From Planctomycetota bacterium (GTDB taxonomy: Bacteria; Planctomycetota; Planctomycetia; Pirellulales; Pirellulaceae): 35,680 nucleotides of DNA. The notes beneath the pieces were generated by a model that saw only the letters and a list, made by a program, of their open reading frames with translations, searched no databases and was not told where the DNA came from. Below are positions 18,457 to 27,452 of this stretch, one piece after another (the stretch's first letter is position 1; each line of letters starts with the position of its first letter). Both the position numbers and the translations under genes were made by a program. The stretch is taken from contig CAUJHS010000062.1 in NCBI GenBank assembly GCA_963204915.1, positions 1-35,680 of the forward strand. The letters are read 5' to 3'.

Positions 18457-20133
18457 ATGAAGGCGGCCGAGGGACAGTTGGTGAACGCAGCGTCGAACAC
18501 GCCCCCAGAAACGGAGGGCGAGGTAGTTGTCGCGCCGATCATCACGGCATCTTCCGTAACCGATCTCGATCAGCACCTCGCTCTTCGAAAAGCCGCGGCG
18601 GCGCTGGGTACCTCTTTCCACGAAACCCTCGCCCACGCGATTGCCGCCGCGGAGTTTCTCGAAAAGATCCCCATCGGCTTTGCCCGTCAGCACGCGGTCC
18701 TCGGCCTCGCCTCCGACAACGGCCACCTGCCGGTGGCCATCTCGGACGTCTCGGCCTGCGAAGAACTCGAAGTCATCGCACGCTTCCTCGGGCGGCCGGT
18801 CAAGCCTGTTTTCGCGACCCGACCCGCGATCCTCGCGGCCATCAACGTCTCTTACCAGCAGAAGAGCGGCGAGGCCCAGACCTTCATCGAAAAACTCGAT
18901 CGCCGCGATGTGCTCAGCGAGATCCAGGAGCTGCACGGCCGCGAGGATTTATTGGACGTCGCCACTCGCGCGCCGGTGATCAAGTTGGTCAACCTGATGC
19001 TCTTCGAGGCGGTCAAGCTCGAGGCCTCGGACATCCACCTCCAGCCCTACGACGACAAACTGGTAATCCGCCTGCGCATCGACGGTGTCTTATTTGATGC
19101 CTTTGACCTGCCCAAGGCGCTGCAGGAAGAAGTGCTCAGCCGTGTCAAGGTCATGGGCAAGATGAATATCGCCGAGAAGCGGCTGGCCCAGGACGGACGA
19201 GCCACGGTGCAGGTGGGCGACCGCATTATTGACCTGCGCATCGCGAGCCTGCCCACCAGCTGCGGCGAGCGGATCGTGGTCCGGCTACTTGATAAGAGCG
19301 CTCGGCTCTACACGCTGGGTGAGCTTGGCATGCCCCCCGGAACTTTGTCTCACTTCCAAGACTTGATCGGCGTCGAACACGGCCTCTTGCTCGTAACGGG
19401 CCCCACCGGCAGCGGCAAGAGCACCACGCTCTACGCGGCCCTGCAGGAGTTGAATCACAAAGAGCTCAACATCCTGACCCTCGAAGACCCCATCGAATAC
19501 CAACTCCCGGGGGTGAGTCAGACGCAGGTGAATGAGAAGAAAGGAATGACATTCGCCAGTGGCTTGCGCAATGTCCTGCGCCAAGACCCCGACATCATCA
19601 TGGTGGGCGAGATCCGCGACCGCGAGACGGCTGTGATGGCGATCCAGTCGGCGCTGACGGGCCACCTGGTCTTCAGCACGCTCCACACTAATGACGCGGC
19701 CAGCGCGGTCACGCGCTTGCTCGATCTGGGCATCGAGCCCTACCTGGTCGCCAGCTCAGTCATTGGCGTGCTCGCGCAGCGGCTCGTAAGGAAGGTCTGC
19801 AGCGCCTGCGGCCAACCCATCCCGCCCAGCACGGATGAGCTCCGGCGACTCGGCATCGAATCGCCACCCACGACCACGTCGATGCGGTTCGGGCCTGGTT
19901 GCGATGCCTGCCGCAAGACCGGCTACAAGGGGCGCGTAGGTATCTTCGAGCTCATGTTGGTCGACCACCCCGTGCGCAAAAAAATTCAAGAGGTTTCGAC
20001 CGCCGCGGACATCAAGGACGTGGCAATCCAGCGCGGCATGAAGACGCTCCACGACGACGGCGTCGACCGCGCTCTCCGGGGAGTTACGACGATCGAGGAA
20101 GTGCTCCGCGTTACGATGCGGGCCACGGTGTAG
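18457..20133 (+). CDS. gspE: Type II secretion ATPase GspE
   Basis: A 558-aa cytoplasmic AAA-type secretion ATPase that powers pseudopilus assembly. An N-terminal GspE/PilB-type domain (about 35-135) is followed by the ATPase. Walker A GPTGSGKST lies at 315-323 and the Asp box LEDPIEYQ at 342-349. Walker B IIMVGEIRD is at 380-388 and the His box GHLVFSTLHTNDAAS at 402-416. The tetracysteine zinc site typical of GspE is intact (CSAC at 448-451, CDAC at 482-485). Length and motifs are normal for an active enzyme. ATG 18,457 is preceded by AAGGAA. It lies 70 bases after gspD and 28 bases before gspF. Confidence 0.97.
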   Translation: MKAAEGQLVNAASNTPPETEGEVVVAPIITASSVTDLDQHLALRKAAAALGTSFHETLAHAIAAAEFLEKIPIGFARQHAVLGLASDNGHLPVAISDVSACEELEVIARFLGRPVKPVFATRPAILAAINVSYQQKSGEAQTFIEKLDRRDVLSEIQELHGREDLLDVATRAPVIKLVNLMLFEAVKLEASDIHLQPYDDKLVIRLRIDGVLFDAFDLPKALQEEVLSRVKVMGKMNIAEKRLAQDGRATVQVGDRIIDLRIASLPTSCGERIVVRLLDKSARLYTLGELGMPPGTLSHFQDLIGVEHGLLLVTGPTGSGKSTTLYAALQELNHKELNILTLEDPIEYQLPGVSQTQVNEKKGMTFASGLRNVLRQDPDIIMVGEIRDRETAVMAIQSALTGHLVFSTLHTNDAASAVTRLLDLGIEPYLVASSVIGVLAQRLVRKVCSACGQPIPPSTDELRRLGIESPPTTTSMRFGPGCDACRKTGYKGRVGIFELMLVDHPVRKKIQEVSTAADIKDVAIQRGMKTLHDDGVDRALRGVTTIEEVLRVTMRATV

Positions 20134-20161
20134 CGGCAATGGCTAATGAAGGATTTCCGGC

Positions 20162-21367
20162 TTGGCGGTGTTCGCTTACAAAGCGTTGGACCTTGACGAA
20201 AGCGGCGTTGCCGGCACCGTCATCGCCGACACGCCGCGCCAAGCTCGGGATTCGCTCCGGGCTAAAGGGCTCACTGTTCACGAAGTCCAACCGCTCCAGG
20301 CGGCTCGTCCACTCACGTTTTGGCAGAAGCAATTTACGCGGAAGCACGCGGTCAAGGGGGTTGCCTTCATCCGTGAGCTTTCGACGCTCCTCGGTGTAGG
20401 CATCCCGCTCCTGGAGGCGATTGATACGATCGCCAAGCAACACAAGGGCGGATTCCACGCCTGCCTGCTCATGCTGCGCGATCGCGTCTCAGAAGGATTG
20501 AGTCTCGCCGAAGCCATGCGGCAGCAACCCATGATCTTTGATGAGTTAGTTGTCAATATCACCGAGGTCGGAGAGAGCGCGGGGAACCTCGAAAGCGCAC
20601 TCTCACAACTGGCGGACTTCAAAAACCGATCGCTGCAGTTCCGCAACCGGATCACGTCGGCGCTGCTTTATCCCTGCATCGTCCTGGCCACGGGCTTGGC
20701 CGTGGGCACATTCCTCATGACCTTCGTCGTGCCCAAGCTCCTGCAGCCGCTCTTAGATTCGGGGCAATCTCTGCCCGCCGTTACCACCCTGGTTAAAGCC
20801 ACGAGCGATTTGCTCGTCCAGCGTTGGTGGCTCTTGCTGGGGCTGGCCCTCATCGCCGTCGTCGCGTTTGGCACTGTCCTCCGCACCCCCCGGGGGAAGC
20901 TCGCGTGGCACCGGCTTCAGCTCAGGATCCCGATCCTCGGCGACCTCATCCGCAAGCAGGCGATCGTACGCTTGGCGGTGGTGTTCGCCACACTGCTTCG
21001 CAGCGGCATCGTGTTCCTCCGGGCTCTTGAGATCGCGCAGCGCTCGACGAAGAACCTCGTGCTCAAAGACGCCCTGGCCAAGTGCGCCGCCGCGGTGCAG
21101 GGAGGCCAGGACATTGCCAAGAGCCTCGAGGCCACCGACGCGTTCCCGGCCTTGGTCGTGCAGATTGTCAGCGTCGGTCAGCAGTCGGGGCGCTTGGAGG
21201 AGATGCTCGACCGGTTGGCGGTGGATTACGACGCTCAGGTGGCCACCGCCACGGCGCGATTCCTGGCGGTGCTTGAACCCATCCTGATTCTCATGCTGGC
21301 GGTGATCGTGGGGCTGATCGCCTTTGCGACGATCCTGCCGATTCTGGAGGCCGGCAATGTGTTGTAA
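20162..21367 (+). CDS. gspF: Type II secretion inner-membrane platform protein GspF
   Basis: A 401-aa polytopic inner-membrane protein that links the GspE ATPase to the pseudopilus. Two GspF repeats are visible, at about 69-190 (FIRELSTLLGVGIPLLEA) and 270-395 (LAVVFATLLRSGIVFLRA), each followed by transmembrane helices (about 170-190, 220-242 and 375-395). The start is a TTG at 20,162, giving MAVFAYKA, with GAAGGA 8 bases upstream. The in-frame GTG at 20,168 is too far from that site to be the better choice. Length is typical of the family. Confidence 0.95.
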   Translation: MAVFAYKALDLDESGVAGTVIADTPRQARDSLRAKGLTVHEVQPLQAARPLTFWQKQFTRKHAVKGVAFIRELSTLLGVGIPLLEAIDTIAKQHKGGFHACLLMLRDRVSEGLSLAEAMRQQPMIFDELVVNITEVGESAGNLESALSQLADFKNRSLQFRNRITSALLYPCIVLATGLAVGTFLMTFVVPKLLQPLLDSGQSLPAVTTLVKATSDLLVQRWWLLLGLALIAVVAFGTVLRTPRGKLAWHRLQLRIPILGDLIRKQAIVRLAVVFATLLRSGIVFLRALEIAQRSTKNLVLKDALAKCAAAVQGGQDIAKSLEATDAFPALVVQIVSVGQQSGRLEEMLDRLAVDYDAQVATATARFLAVLEPILILMLAVIVGLIAFATILPILEAGNVL

Positions 21368-21911
21368 GACCAATTCAACATGCAGAGTTCAATACGCAAA
21401 CTTGGAGAGGGAAGAATCCCTCGCGCCGAATGATGCAGGCTATTGCATCCAACGGTTTTCGATCGGAGCTCCTCCGCCCTTCCGGGGGGGCTTCAGCTTG
21501 ATCGAGATCATGGTGGTGCTGGTGATCATCGGGCTTCTAGCCGGTGTGGTGACCCTTAATGTCCGGGGCTATCTAGCCAAGGCCAAGCAAAACACGGCGC
21601 GGATGGAGATCGCAACTTTGTCCAATGCGCTTGAGAGCTACTACACCAGCACCGACCGCTATCCCACCAATGAAGAAGGTTTAGAGGTCCTGACCAAGAA
21701 GAGCGACTGGCAACCCGAGCCCCTGATCAAACAAGTCCCGGTCGACCCCTGGGGAAGGGGCTACTTCTACAACAACCCCGGCAAGAGTGAGCCGTACGAA
21801 GTGATCTCATTAGGAGCAGACGGCCGCGAGGGCGGCGAAGGCGCCGACGCAGACATTGTTAGTTCTGACCTCAAAGAGAAGCGCCGTGAAATCACCACCA
21901 CCGCTAAATAG
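21357..21911 (+). CDS. gspG: Major pseudopilin GspG
   Basis: The major pseudopilin, which polymerises into the periplasmic pseudopilus. The class III signal is FRGG/FSLIEIMVVLVII, with Phe at mature +1 and Glu at +5. The body carries the GspG pattern: NALESYYTSTDRYPT, GLEVL, then DPWGRGYFYNNPG and ISLGADGREGGEGADADI, which matches the calcium-binding C-terminal loop of the family. The start is uncertain. ATG 21,357 overlaps the end of gspF by 11 bases and has GGAGG 6 bases upstream, but it gives an unusually long 45-residue leader. A TTG at 21,402 would shorten the leader to 30 but lacks a clear ribosome site. From 21,357 the precursor is 184 aa. Confidence 0.93.
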   Translation: MCCKTNSTCRVQYANLEREESLAPNDAGYCIQRFSIGAPPPFRGGFSLIEIMVVLVIIGLLAGVVTLNVRGYLAKAKQNTARMEIATLSNALESYYTSTDRYPTNEEGLEVLTKKSDWQPEPLIKQVPVDPWGRGYFYNNPGKSEPYEVISLGADGREGGEGADADIVSSDLKEKRREITTTAK

Positions 21912-22428
21912 CCCCCACGCGGGGGCCTTCACGCTGATTGAACTGGCCGCGGCCCTGGTGGTGATGGCGCTGCTGGCCGCTGCAGTGACGGCTTCGCTGT
22001 ACGGCAAGGAGTCTCGGATCCGGATGCAGGACGTCGTAAGCCAATGGAAGGACTACGAGAATCAAAACCGAGAGCACGCCCGACGCTTCGGCAAGCCGGC
22101 GCTGTTAGTCGTGGACTTAGTTCAGCAGCGCGTCACTCGCCTCGACGCGGCGACCCAAGAGAAGAGCACCGCCACCCTAGCCTTGCCGCAAGGCTTTGCC
22201 ATAACCGAGATCCGCATGCGTCAGATAGCCATCCGCTCCGGCGAGGTGTCCATCCCCTGCTCTTCGCAGGGACGCACACCGACATATGGCGTCTTGATGA
22301 CAGGCCCCGACGGCCAAAGTTCACGTTGGCTGGTCACCGGATTGACCGGCGACATCTTGCCCCTCACTGATCAGGAGGAACTTGAATCCGCGCTTAACCA
22401 ACTTGTCCCGCTCCCGCTCGGGAAATAG
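21886..22428 (+). CDS. gspH: Minor pseudopilin GspH-like
   Basis: A minor pseudopilin of about 180 aa from GTG 21,886, overlapping the end of gspG by 26 bases. The leader MKSPPPLNSPHAGA is followed by FTLIELAAALVVMALLAAA, with Phe +1 and Glu +5. The residue before the cut is Ala instead of the usual Gly, which prepilin peptidases can tolerate. The globular part is a short beta-rich domain. Position between gspG and gspI and size fit GspH, although the soluble domain alone would not identify it. Confidence 0.8.
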   Translation: MKSPPPLNSPHAGAFTLIELAAALVVMALLAAAVTASLYGKESRIRMQDVVSQWKDYENQNREHARRFGKPALLVVDLVQQRVTRLDAATQEKSTATLALPQGFAITEIRMRQIAIRSGEVSIPCSSQGRTPTYGVLMTGPDGQSSRWLVTGLTGDILPLTDQEELESALNQLVPLPLGK

Positions 22429-22813
22429 CCGTGCCCGGGGGACGACGCTCCTGGAGGTGATGGCCGGGCTGGCGATCCTGGGCTCGCTCCTAGTGAGCAT
22501 CCTCGTGGCCAAGGGGCGCTGCGCGCACCAGTGGTCCCTGGCGAATCGGCGTCTTGAGGCGGCGGTCGCAGCGGACACGCTCCTCAGCGACTGGTGGCGA
22601 GGGACCGAGGAATTCCCCCGGGAAGCCACCGGGCAACTGAGTTCGGGCATGGATTGGAAAACACGCAAGATTAAGTCGATCAAGGCTAACGATCTCGACG
22701 TGGAGGTGGTACGGCTAGAGCTATTTGACACCAGAGCTGCCGGCACGGTCACCGCTCAACCGCTGGTGGCCGTTGACGTCGTGCTACCCAAGGAGACTCT
22801 CAGTGCACGGTAA
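22382..22813 (+). CDS. gspI: Minor pseudopilin GspI-like
   Basis: A minor pseudopilin of 143 aa if started at TTG 22,382, overlapping gspH by 47 bases. AGGAGG lies just upstream but with a short 3-base spacer, so the in-frame TTG at 22,403 is a real alternative. The cleavage motif RARG/TTLLEVMAGLAILG has Gly at -1 and Glu at +5, with Thr in place of Phe at +1. Size and position between gspH and gspJ match GspI, which with J and K forms the pseudopilus tip. Confidence 0.8.
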   Translation: MNPRLTNLSRSRSGNSRARGTTLLEVMAGLAILGSLLVSILVAKGRCAHQWSLANRRLEAAVAADTLLSDWWRGTEEFPREATGQLSSGMDWKTRKIKSIKANDLDVEVVRLELFDTRAAGTVTAQPLVAVDVVLPKETLSAR

Positions 22814-23384
22814 GGGCTTTACGTTGGTCGAGGTGGTTGTAGCTACGGCGCTGGCGGCGCTGCTCATGCTGGCCGTGCTCGGCGCCACACGCTCGCTTAC
22901 CCGCGCGCAAGCGGACCTGCTGCAAAACGACCGACTAAAAGATCGCCACCCCGAACTGGTAGCCCTCATCCGTTTCGACCTAGTGCATGCGCAAGAGGTG
23001 AAGCTCGCCAAGAACCGATTGGTTCTCGAAGGCTTCGGCGCCCTCGATCCTCAGACGCTCTCTCCGGTTCACCGCCCAGCCCGCATCACCTACCGGCTAC
23101 AGCAAGGTTCTCCCGGGCAAGCAGGCTCTGCCGGCCTGAAAGACTCCTGGCTGGTGCGGGAGCAGGTGATGCTCGACGAGCCCGGATCGACCATCCCTTG
23201 GATTGAGTTGGTCGCCTCGAAAGTCGCTCAGTTCGACACCACCTCCGCGATCCAGCAATCGCCCTCGGCCTCTGGCGACCGCCCGAAGTCTCCAGCGTTG
23301 AGCGGTCTTCCCAGCGCCGTTCAGCTCACCCTCAACTGGTCCGACAACAAGAAACCCCTGGAAGCCACACTGATCCTTCGGTAA
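22803..23384 (+). CDS. gspJ: Minor pseudopilin GspJ-like
   Basis: A minor pseudopilin of 193 aa. The start is GTG 22,803, with AAGGAG 7 bases upstream and an 11-base overlap with gspI. It gives a perfect short leader MHGKG followed by FTLVEVVVATALAALL (Phe +1, Glu +5). The soluble domain is beta-rich with length typical of GspJ. It lies 2 bases before gspK. Confidence 0.85.
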   Translation: MHGKGFTLVEVVVATALAALLMLAVLGATRSLTRAQADLLQNDRLKDRHPELVALIRFDLVHAQEVKLAKNRLVLEGFGALDPQTLSPVHRPARITYRLQQGSPGQAGSAGLKDSWLVREQVMLDEPGSTIPWIELVASKVAQFDTTSAIQQSPSASGDRPKSPALSGLPSAVQLTLNWSDNKKPLEATLILR

Positions 23385-23386
23385 CC

Positions 23387-24256
23387 ATGCGGAACTCACC
23401 CCGACACAACTCGGCCTACGTCCTGCTGATGACGCTGCTGCTCCTGGTCATGGCCGCGGTGGCCATGCTGGGGGTCAGCCGGTTAAGCCTGCAGCGGGCC
23501 GTTGCATCCTTGCGTGAAGAAGAAGAGCTGCAGCGTAAGTGGGCGTCTCTTTCCTGCCGCCGCACCTTGTTACCCCGCGCCGAAACGATCCTCGCCGCGG
23601 CCGAAGCCCGGAGCCGCGAACCAGTCATTCAGGTGACTTCGACGCTTACGCTCGTCGGTCAAGAAGTGAGGCTCGTCTTCACCGACGAACAGGCCAAACT
23701 CAATCTCAACCACATCGCCACGGACGAAAGCACGCAGTGCGTGCAAAGCGCCGTCGGTCGATTGGCCCATGGCCCCGGCCTGGAAATGCGCTTCCGTCCC
23801 TTGGCCAGCTCCGCTCAGCTCGATGTCCCAAGCCTGTCGAGCTGGGGCCAGGTTTTTCAGAACCCTTCCGGGGGTCAGCTCATGGGTAGCCCGGATGGCT
23901 ACCCTTCGCCGGTGGGTGCCATCACCTGCTGGGGCGACGGCCGACTCAACTTCCAACGGACTTCCGGAGAAGCCCTCGAGGAAAGGATTCGGGACAGCGT
24001 CGGTATTGCTTTCGTCAGTCAGATCACCGGCCTGCGCCGTGAAACCCCCGGGATCGGCATTGATCGGGTCATTGATGAACTCGAACTCAGCAGCGTTCAG
24101 CGGAGCAACCTCCGTGAGGCGCTGACGAGTCGCTCGTCCTGCCATGGGCTGTGGATCGCCACGACGTCCGTACGGACCGGTGCCACCAAGTACGAACTCT
24201 TGGTTGAGGATCGCAGCGCCCAGCCCGTGCCGCGGACGTATTACTTCAATTGGTAA
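23387..24256 (+). CDS. gspK: Pseudopilus tip protein GspK-like
   Basis: A 289-aa protein with an N-terminal hydrophobic helix (about 10-31) following HNS/AYVLL. There is no Glu at position +5, which is the known distinguishing feature of GspK among the pseudopilins. DEQAKLNLNH (about 101-110) matches the GspK signature region. A helical domain follows (about 190-250), ending in a beta-strand-rich C-terminus. GspK caps the pseudopilus with GspI and GspJ, in line with the gene order. ATG 23,387 starts 2 bases after gspJ. Confidence 0.88.
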   Translation: MRNSPRHNSAYVLLMTLLLLVMAAVAMLGVSRLSLQRAVASLREEEELQRKWASLSCRRTLLPRAETILAAAEARSREPVIQVTSTLTLVGQEVRLVFTDEQAKLNLNHIATDESTQCVQSAVGRLAHGPGLEMRFRPLASSAQLDVPSLSSWGQVFQNPSGGQLMGSPDGYPSPVGAITCWGDGRLNFQRTSGEALEERIRDSVGIAFVSQITGLRRETPGIGIDRVIDELELSSVQRSNLREALTSRSSCHGLWIATTSVRTGATKYELLVEDRSAQPVPRTYYFNW

Positions 24257-24259
24257 TCC

Positions 24260-24712
24260 ATGAACCTGTTTCGACTCAAACAATCCCTTCGGGTCGCCAG
24301 TGTCATGCTCGCCATCGGCACCGTCGTCGTGGCTGGGATCGCCGTTTTGTGGCCTCTGCGCAAGCCAGCGGTTGACCCGGCAGCACAAACAAACGCGACC
24401 GCAGCCGCTGCCGACTTCACAACGATACCCCCCCTTGAAAGTTTCAAGTCGGTGTGGGCGGTCGACCTGCGGAAACCCCTATTTGATGGAGGAGCAGGCC
24501 CCAGCAACAAGCCGGCGTTCGCCGCGAAGCTCGCGGGGACTGTGGTCGAGCCCGGTTTTTCTCAAGCGATGTTCAGTTTGCCCGGGGGTCAAACGGAGAT
24601 GCACAAAGTGGGTGATGAGGTTGCCGGCGCCGAGGTTCTGGAGATCAACGCCGACAGCGCGATCGTCCTTTTCGACGGGCAGCGCCTAACGCTCAAGATG
24701 GAGACCAAATAG
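24260..24712 (+). CDS. gspC: Type II secretion GspC-like inner-membrane protein
   Basis: A 150-aa bitopic inner-membrane protein. One transmembrane helix (about 13-32) is followed by an Ala/Thr linker and then a homology-region domain: DLRKPLFDGG, KLAGTVVEPGFSQAMF, VGDEV and a C-terminal strand pair (about 65-148). In GspC this domain contacts the N0 domain of the secretin. There is no PDZ or coiled-coil domain after it, so this is a minimal GspC. Its place after gspK, instead of at the start of the operon, differs from the Proteobacterial order. It lies 3 bases after gspK and 2 bases before gspL. Confidence 0.8.
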   Translation: MNLFRLKQSLRVASVMLAIGTVVVAGIAVLWPLRKPAVDPAAQTNATAAAADFTTIPPLESFKSVWAVDLRKPLFDGGAGPSNKPAFAAKLAGTVVEPGFSQAMFSLPGGQTEMHKVGDEVAGAEVLEINADSAIVLFDGQRLTLKMETK

Positions 24713-24714
24713 CG

Positions 24715-26208
24715 GTGGCGAAGCCAATCCTCATCTTGCTTGATTCCCACGCCAAACTCTCGGTGGCCACGATCGAGAATAGCGCTGGCGTAGTGCACGC
24801 CGTTGCGGTCGCGGAAGGGGCGCCGGCTATGGAAGCCGCGGTGGCGCTTTCCAATACCCTCAAGGCTCAGGGTTATACCGGTGAAGGGCTGATCCTCGGG
24901 ATCCCTTCGGCCTGGTGCCTCTGTGCCAGCATCTCGACCGAACGCTTGCCCCGACGCAAGCAGCGATTTGAAGCCATGCTCTATCGGCTGGAAGAGAAGC
25001 TTCCCCTCGCCGCTGAGGAGATCACCGCGGACTTCGCACCCGGTCGCGACGCGGCTTTGGGCGTCGCGGTGCGCACCGCTCAACTCCACCCGTGGCTCGA
25101 GGCCCTTGAAGCCGCAGGCATCGCCATCCAATGCATCTCCCCCACGGTGATGTTGTCTACCCAGGGATTGCTCGAACAAGAGAACCGCATCGTTGCGACC
25201 CAGTCACCATCCACCCCCGAAGAACGCCGTGCCATCGAGCCAAGCGATCTCGACGAACTGAAATCCACACGGACATCGTCCACGCTTCCCACCGGACCAA
25301 CGCGTAAACTCCCCCCGCAGGTCGAGCCTTGGAACGCCGTCGCCTGGTGCAGTGATCTGGAACTCGATTGTCTTGTTCTCCAAGAGAGTCAACCTCTCGC
25401 GTGGCATCTCAACCAGGCAGGCGACCCGAACGCCAGCGGCCTTTCGCTCCGCGCCCTCCGGCACACAGATGGATGGCGCCTCGCGTGCTGCGGCGGCACA
25501 CCACAGGCGATCGCTGATTTACCCAATACCGTCGTGGAGCAGGTGGAAGAAACTTCGATCGTCAGTGCCGCGGCGCGGGCCGCCGAACTTATCCTCCTGG
25601 GCGAACTCGCGCCTTGGTTTGATTTACGCCGCGGCGCGCTGGCCGTGCGCGACCCGCTGCGCCAAGTCCTCCGGCCGCTGGTCCTCGCCGCGTCACTGGC
25701 CGCGATTTTCTTGGTGGTACTTTCGGCCAGCCTGCTTTGGCGCGCTCACCAATACGACCGTTTGGCAGCAGCGTTGATCGAGTCCCAGAAATCCGTGTTC
25801 CGACAAGCGCTGCCCGGCCAAGCCGTTCCGGGGGCGCTCCGGTCACGACTCCAGAGCGAAGAACAGCGGATGCGGGGCCTGAGCGGGGATTCCCAAGAAG
25901 TGATTCAATCACGTTCGGCCCTCCTCGTGCTCCGTGACGCAATGAGCCGGCTCCCAGGGGATGTCCGAATCCGGCTCCTGGAGGTCCGCATTGATAAGGA
26001 CCGTATCTATATAGAAGGGCAGGCCCGTACCCACGGAGACGCCGAACTCATCGCCACCGCCCTCCGCAAACAAGGGGCTTTTGAAGTGGAGCCCCCCCGA
26101 ACCGAGCAACTCTCCGGACAAGGCGTTTCATTCACCATCACCGGCGCCGTACCTGCCCACTCGGTTTCGTCTTCGGAAGCCATGGTCCTGCAGGAGGCGA
26201 GACCATGA
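24715..26208 (+). CDS. gspL: Type II secretion GspL-like assembly protein
   Basis: A 497-aa protein from GTG 24,715. The N-terminal ~315 residues resemble the actin-like cytoplasmic domain of GspL/PilM (opening ILILLDSHAKLSVATIE), which binds GspE. A single transmembrane helix follows at about 322-343. The periplasmic part begins with a helix and a FRQALPGQAVPG segment typical of GspL, then a small ferredoxin-like fold (about 425-480). It overlaps gspM by 4 bases (ATGA). Confidence 0.85.
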   Translation: MAKPILILLDSHAKLSVATIENSAGVVHAVAVAEGAPAMEAAVALSNTLKAQGYTGEGLILGIPSAWCLCASISTERLPRRKQRFEAMLYRLEEKLPLAAEEITADFAPGRDAALGVAVRTAQLHPWLEALEAAGIAIQCISPTVMLSTQGLLEQENRIVATQSPSTPEERRAIEPSDLDELKSTRTSSTLPTGPTRKLPPQVEPWNAVAWCSDLELDCLVLQESQPLAWHLNQAGDPNASGLSLRALRHTDGWRLACCGGTPQAIADLPNTVVEQVEETSIVSAAARAAELILLGELAPWFDLRRGALAVRDPLRQVLRPLVLAASLAAIFLVVLSASLLWRAHQYDRLAAALIESQKSVFRQALPGQAVPGALRSRLQSEEQRMRGLSGDSQEVIQSRSALLVLRDAMSRLPGDVRIRLLEVRIDKDRIYIEGQARTHGDAELIATALRKQGAFEVEPPRTEQLSGQGVSFTITGAVPAHSVSSSEAMVLQEARP

Positions 26209-26771
26209 TCCGGTCACTCTTCCCATCTGATACGTCCAAGCGGACACCCGCGCTGGCGGGCATCTTGGGGGTGCTTCTCCTGCTCGCCGCCGTGTGGAGC
26301 TACGACACGATGGTCAGAAGCCGCGCGGCCGCCTTGGATGCCGCACAGGATTTGGAAACCTGCCGGCAGCTCGGACAGCGCATCGAGCGTCTCCGTGGTC
26401 GTCCCTCACTCGCGGGATCGGCCGAGCTTCAACAAGGCGAACTTACCCAGCGGATTGAATTAGCTGCACGGCAGGCCAACATCCCCGCGGAACGGTTGAT
26501 CCGTGTCTGGCCTGAGGCGTCACGCCGGCTTGGAGAGACCCCCTACCGTGAAAAACCCACCCAAGTGCTTCTGCGCAATGTGAGCCTCCAGCAGACAGTG
26601 ACACTGCTGCACACTCTGTCGTCTTCCGAAGCCGGCCTGCAGGTCAAATCACTACGCATCACCGCCCCACGCGAAGGCGAACGTGGCGACTTATGGACCG
26701 TCGAAGCCACGTTGAGCTACCTGATCTTCTCACCCCAGGGCGACACGCCCCACCGAAAGCGAGACCTCTAA
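26205..26771 (+). CDS. gspM: Type II secretion GspM-like protein
   Basis: A 188-aa bitopic protein with a short cytoplasmic tail, a transmembrane helix (about 16-33), a coiled-coil stretch (about 35-90) and a ferredoxin-like periplasmic domain (about 118-175). This is the layout of GspM/PilO, which pairs with GspL. The ATG overlaps the gspL stop as ATGA, indicating coupling. The sequence is divergent, so the call rests on architecture and position as much as on sequence. Confidence 0.75.
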   Translation: MIRSLFPSDTSKRTPALAGILGVLLLLAAVWSYDTMVRSRAAALDAAQDLETCRQLGQRIERLRGRPSLAGSAELQQGELTQRIELAARQANIPAERLIRVWPEASRRLGETPYREKPTQVLLRNVSLQQTVTLLHTLSSSEAGLQVKSLRITAPREGERGDLWTVEATLSYLIFSPQGDTPHRKRDL

Positions 26772-26774
26772 CCT

Positions 26775-27452
26775 ATGGCCCACCGGAAGTTCTTTCTTCG
26801 AGTGTCATTCCACGTGTACGGCGCCATCTTGCTATTCGCCCTGGCGGCATCCTTTGGCTGCGCCGCGGAGAACAAGAGCAATTCGTCTGCAACCTATAAC
26901 TATAAGACCATGAACCCCGCCCCCCGCCGAGACTCGAGCGTTGCGGATGCGCAGAATGCCAAGGCGGTCGATTTCCTAGAGGAGGGCAAGCTGGAGGAGG
27001 CCGAGAAACTCCTCAAGGATTGCCTCACCGCTGATGTCACCTTCGGACCCGCGCACAATAACCTGGGTAAGGTGTACTTCCAGCAGCAGAAGTATTACGT
27101 CGCTGCGTGGGAGTTTCAGAATGCGATCAAGCTCATGCCCAATCAGCCCGAACCCAAAAATAACCTGGGCCTTGTCTTTGAGGCCGTGGGAAAGCTTGAC
27201 GACGCCGTAAAGCAATACGAACTTGCCAAGGGTCAAGAACCCGACAACCCCGAACTGACCGGCAACCTAGCTCGGGCACGGGTACGCCGCGGCGATCACG
27301 ATGAGCAGACCCGAGACCTCCTCACCGAAATCACCCTCAAAGACACGCGTGAAGAGTGGGTCGAGTGGGCCAAGGAACAACTCGCCCTCATGGGTGGCCC
27401 AAGCCGACGTTCGTTTCCCGAGTTCAATCAGACTCAACCGATTAATCAGTGA
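26775..27452 (+). CDS. Exported TPR protein at the end of the secretion operon
   Basis: A 225-aa protein with an N-terminal hydrophobic signal (about 11-28) ending SFGC, so it may be a lipoprotein although the lipobox is not canonical. Three TPR units follow (about 55-160): AVDFLEEGKLEEAEKLL, AHNNLGKVYFQQQKYYVAAW and PKNNLGLVFEAVGKLDDAV. TPR lipoproteins such as PilF/PilW act as pilotins for secretins, so this could help GspD insertion; that is inference from context. It starts 3 bases after gspM and overlaps the next gene at GTGA. Confidence 0.85.
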   Translation: MAHRKFFLRVSFHVYGAILLFALAASFGCAAENKSNSSATYNYKTMNPAPRRDSSVADAQNAKAVDFLEEGKLEEAEKLLKDCLTADVTFGPAHNNLGKVYFQQQKYYVAAWEFQNAIKLMPNQPEPKNNLGLVFEAVGKLDDAVKQYELAKGQEPDNPELTGNLARARVRRGDHDEQTRDLLTEITLKDTREEWVEWAKEQLALMGGPSRRSFPEFNQTQPINQ

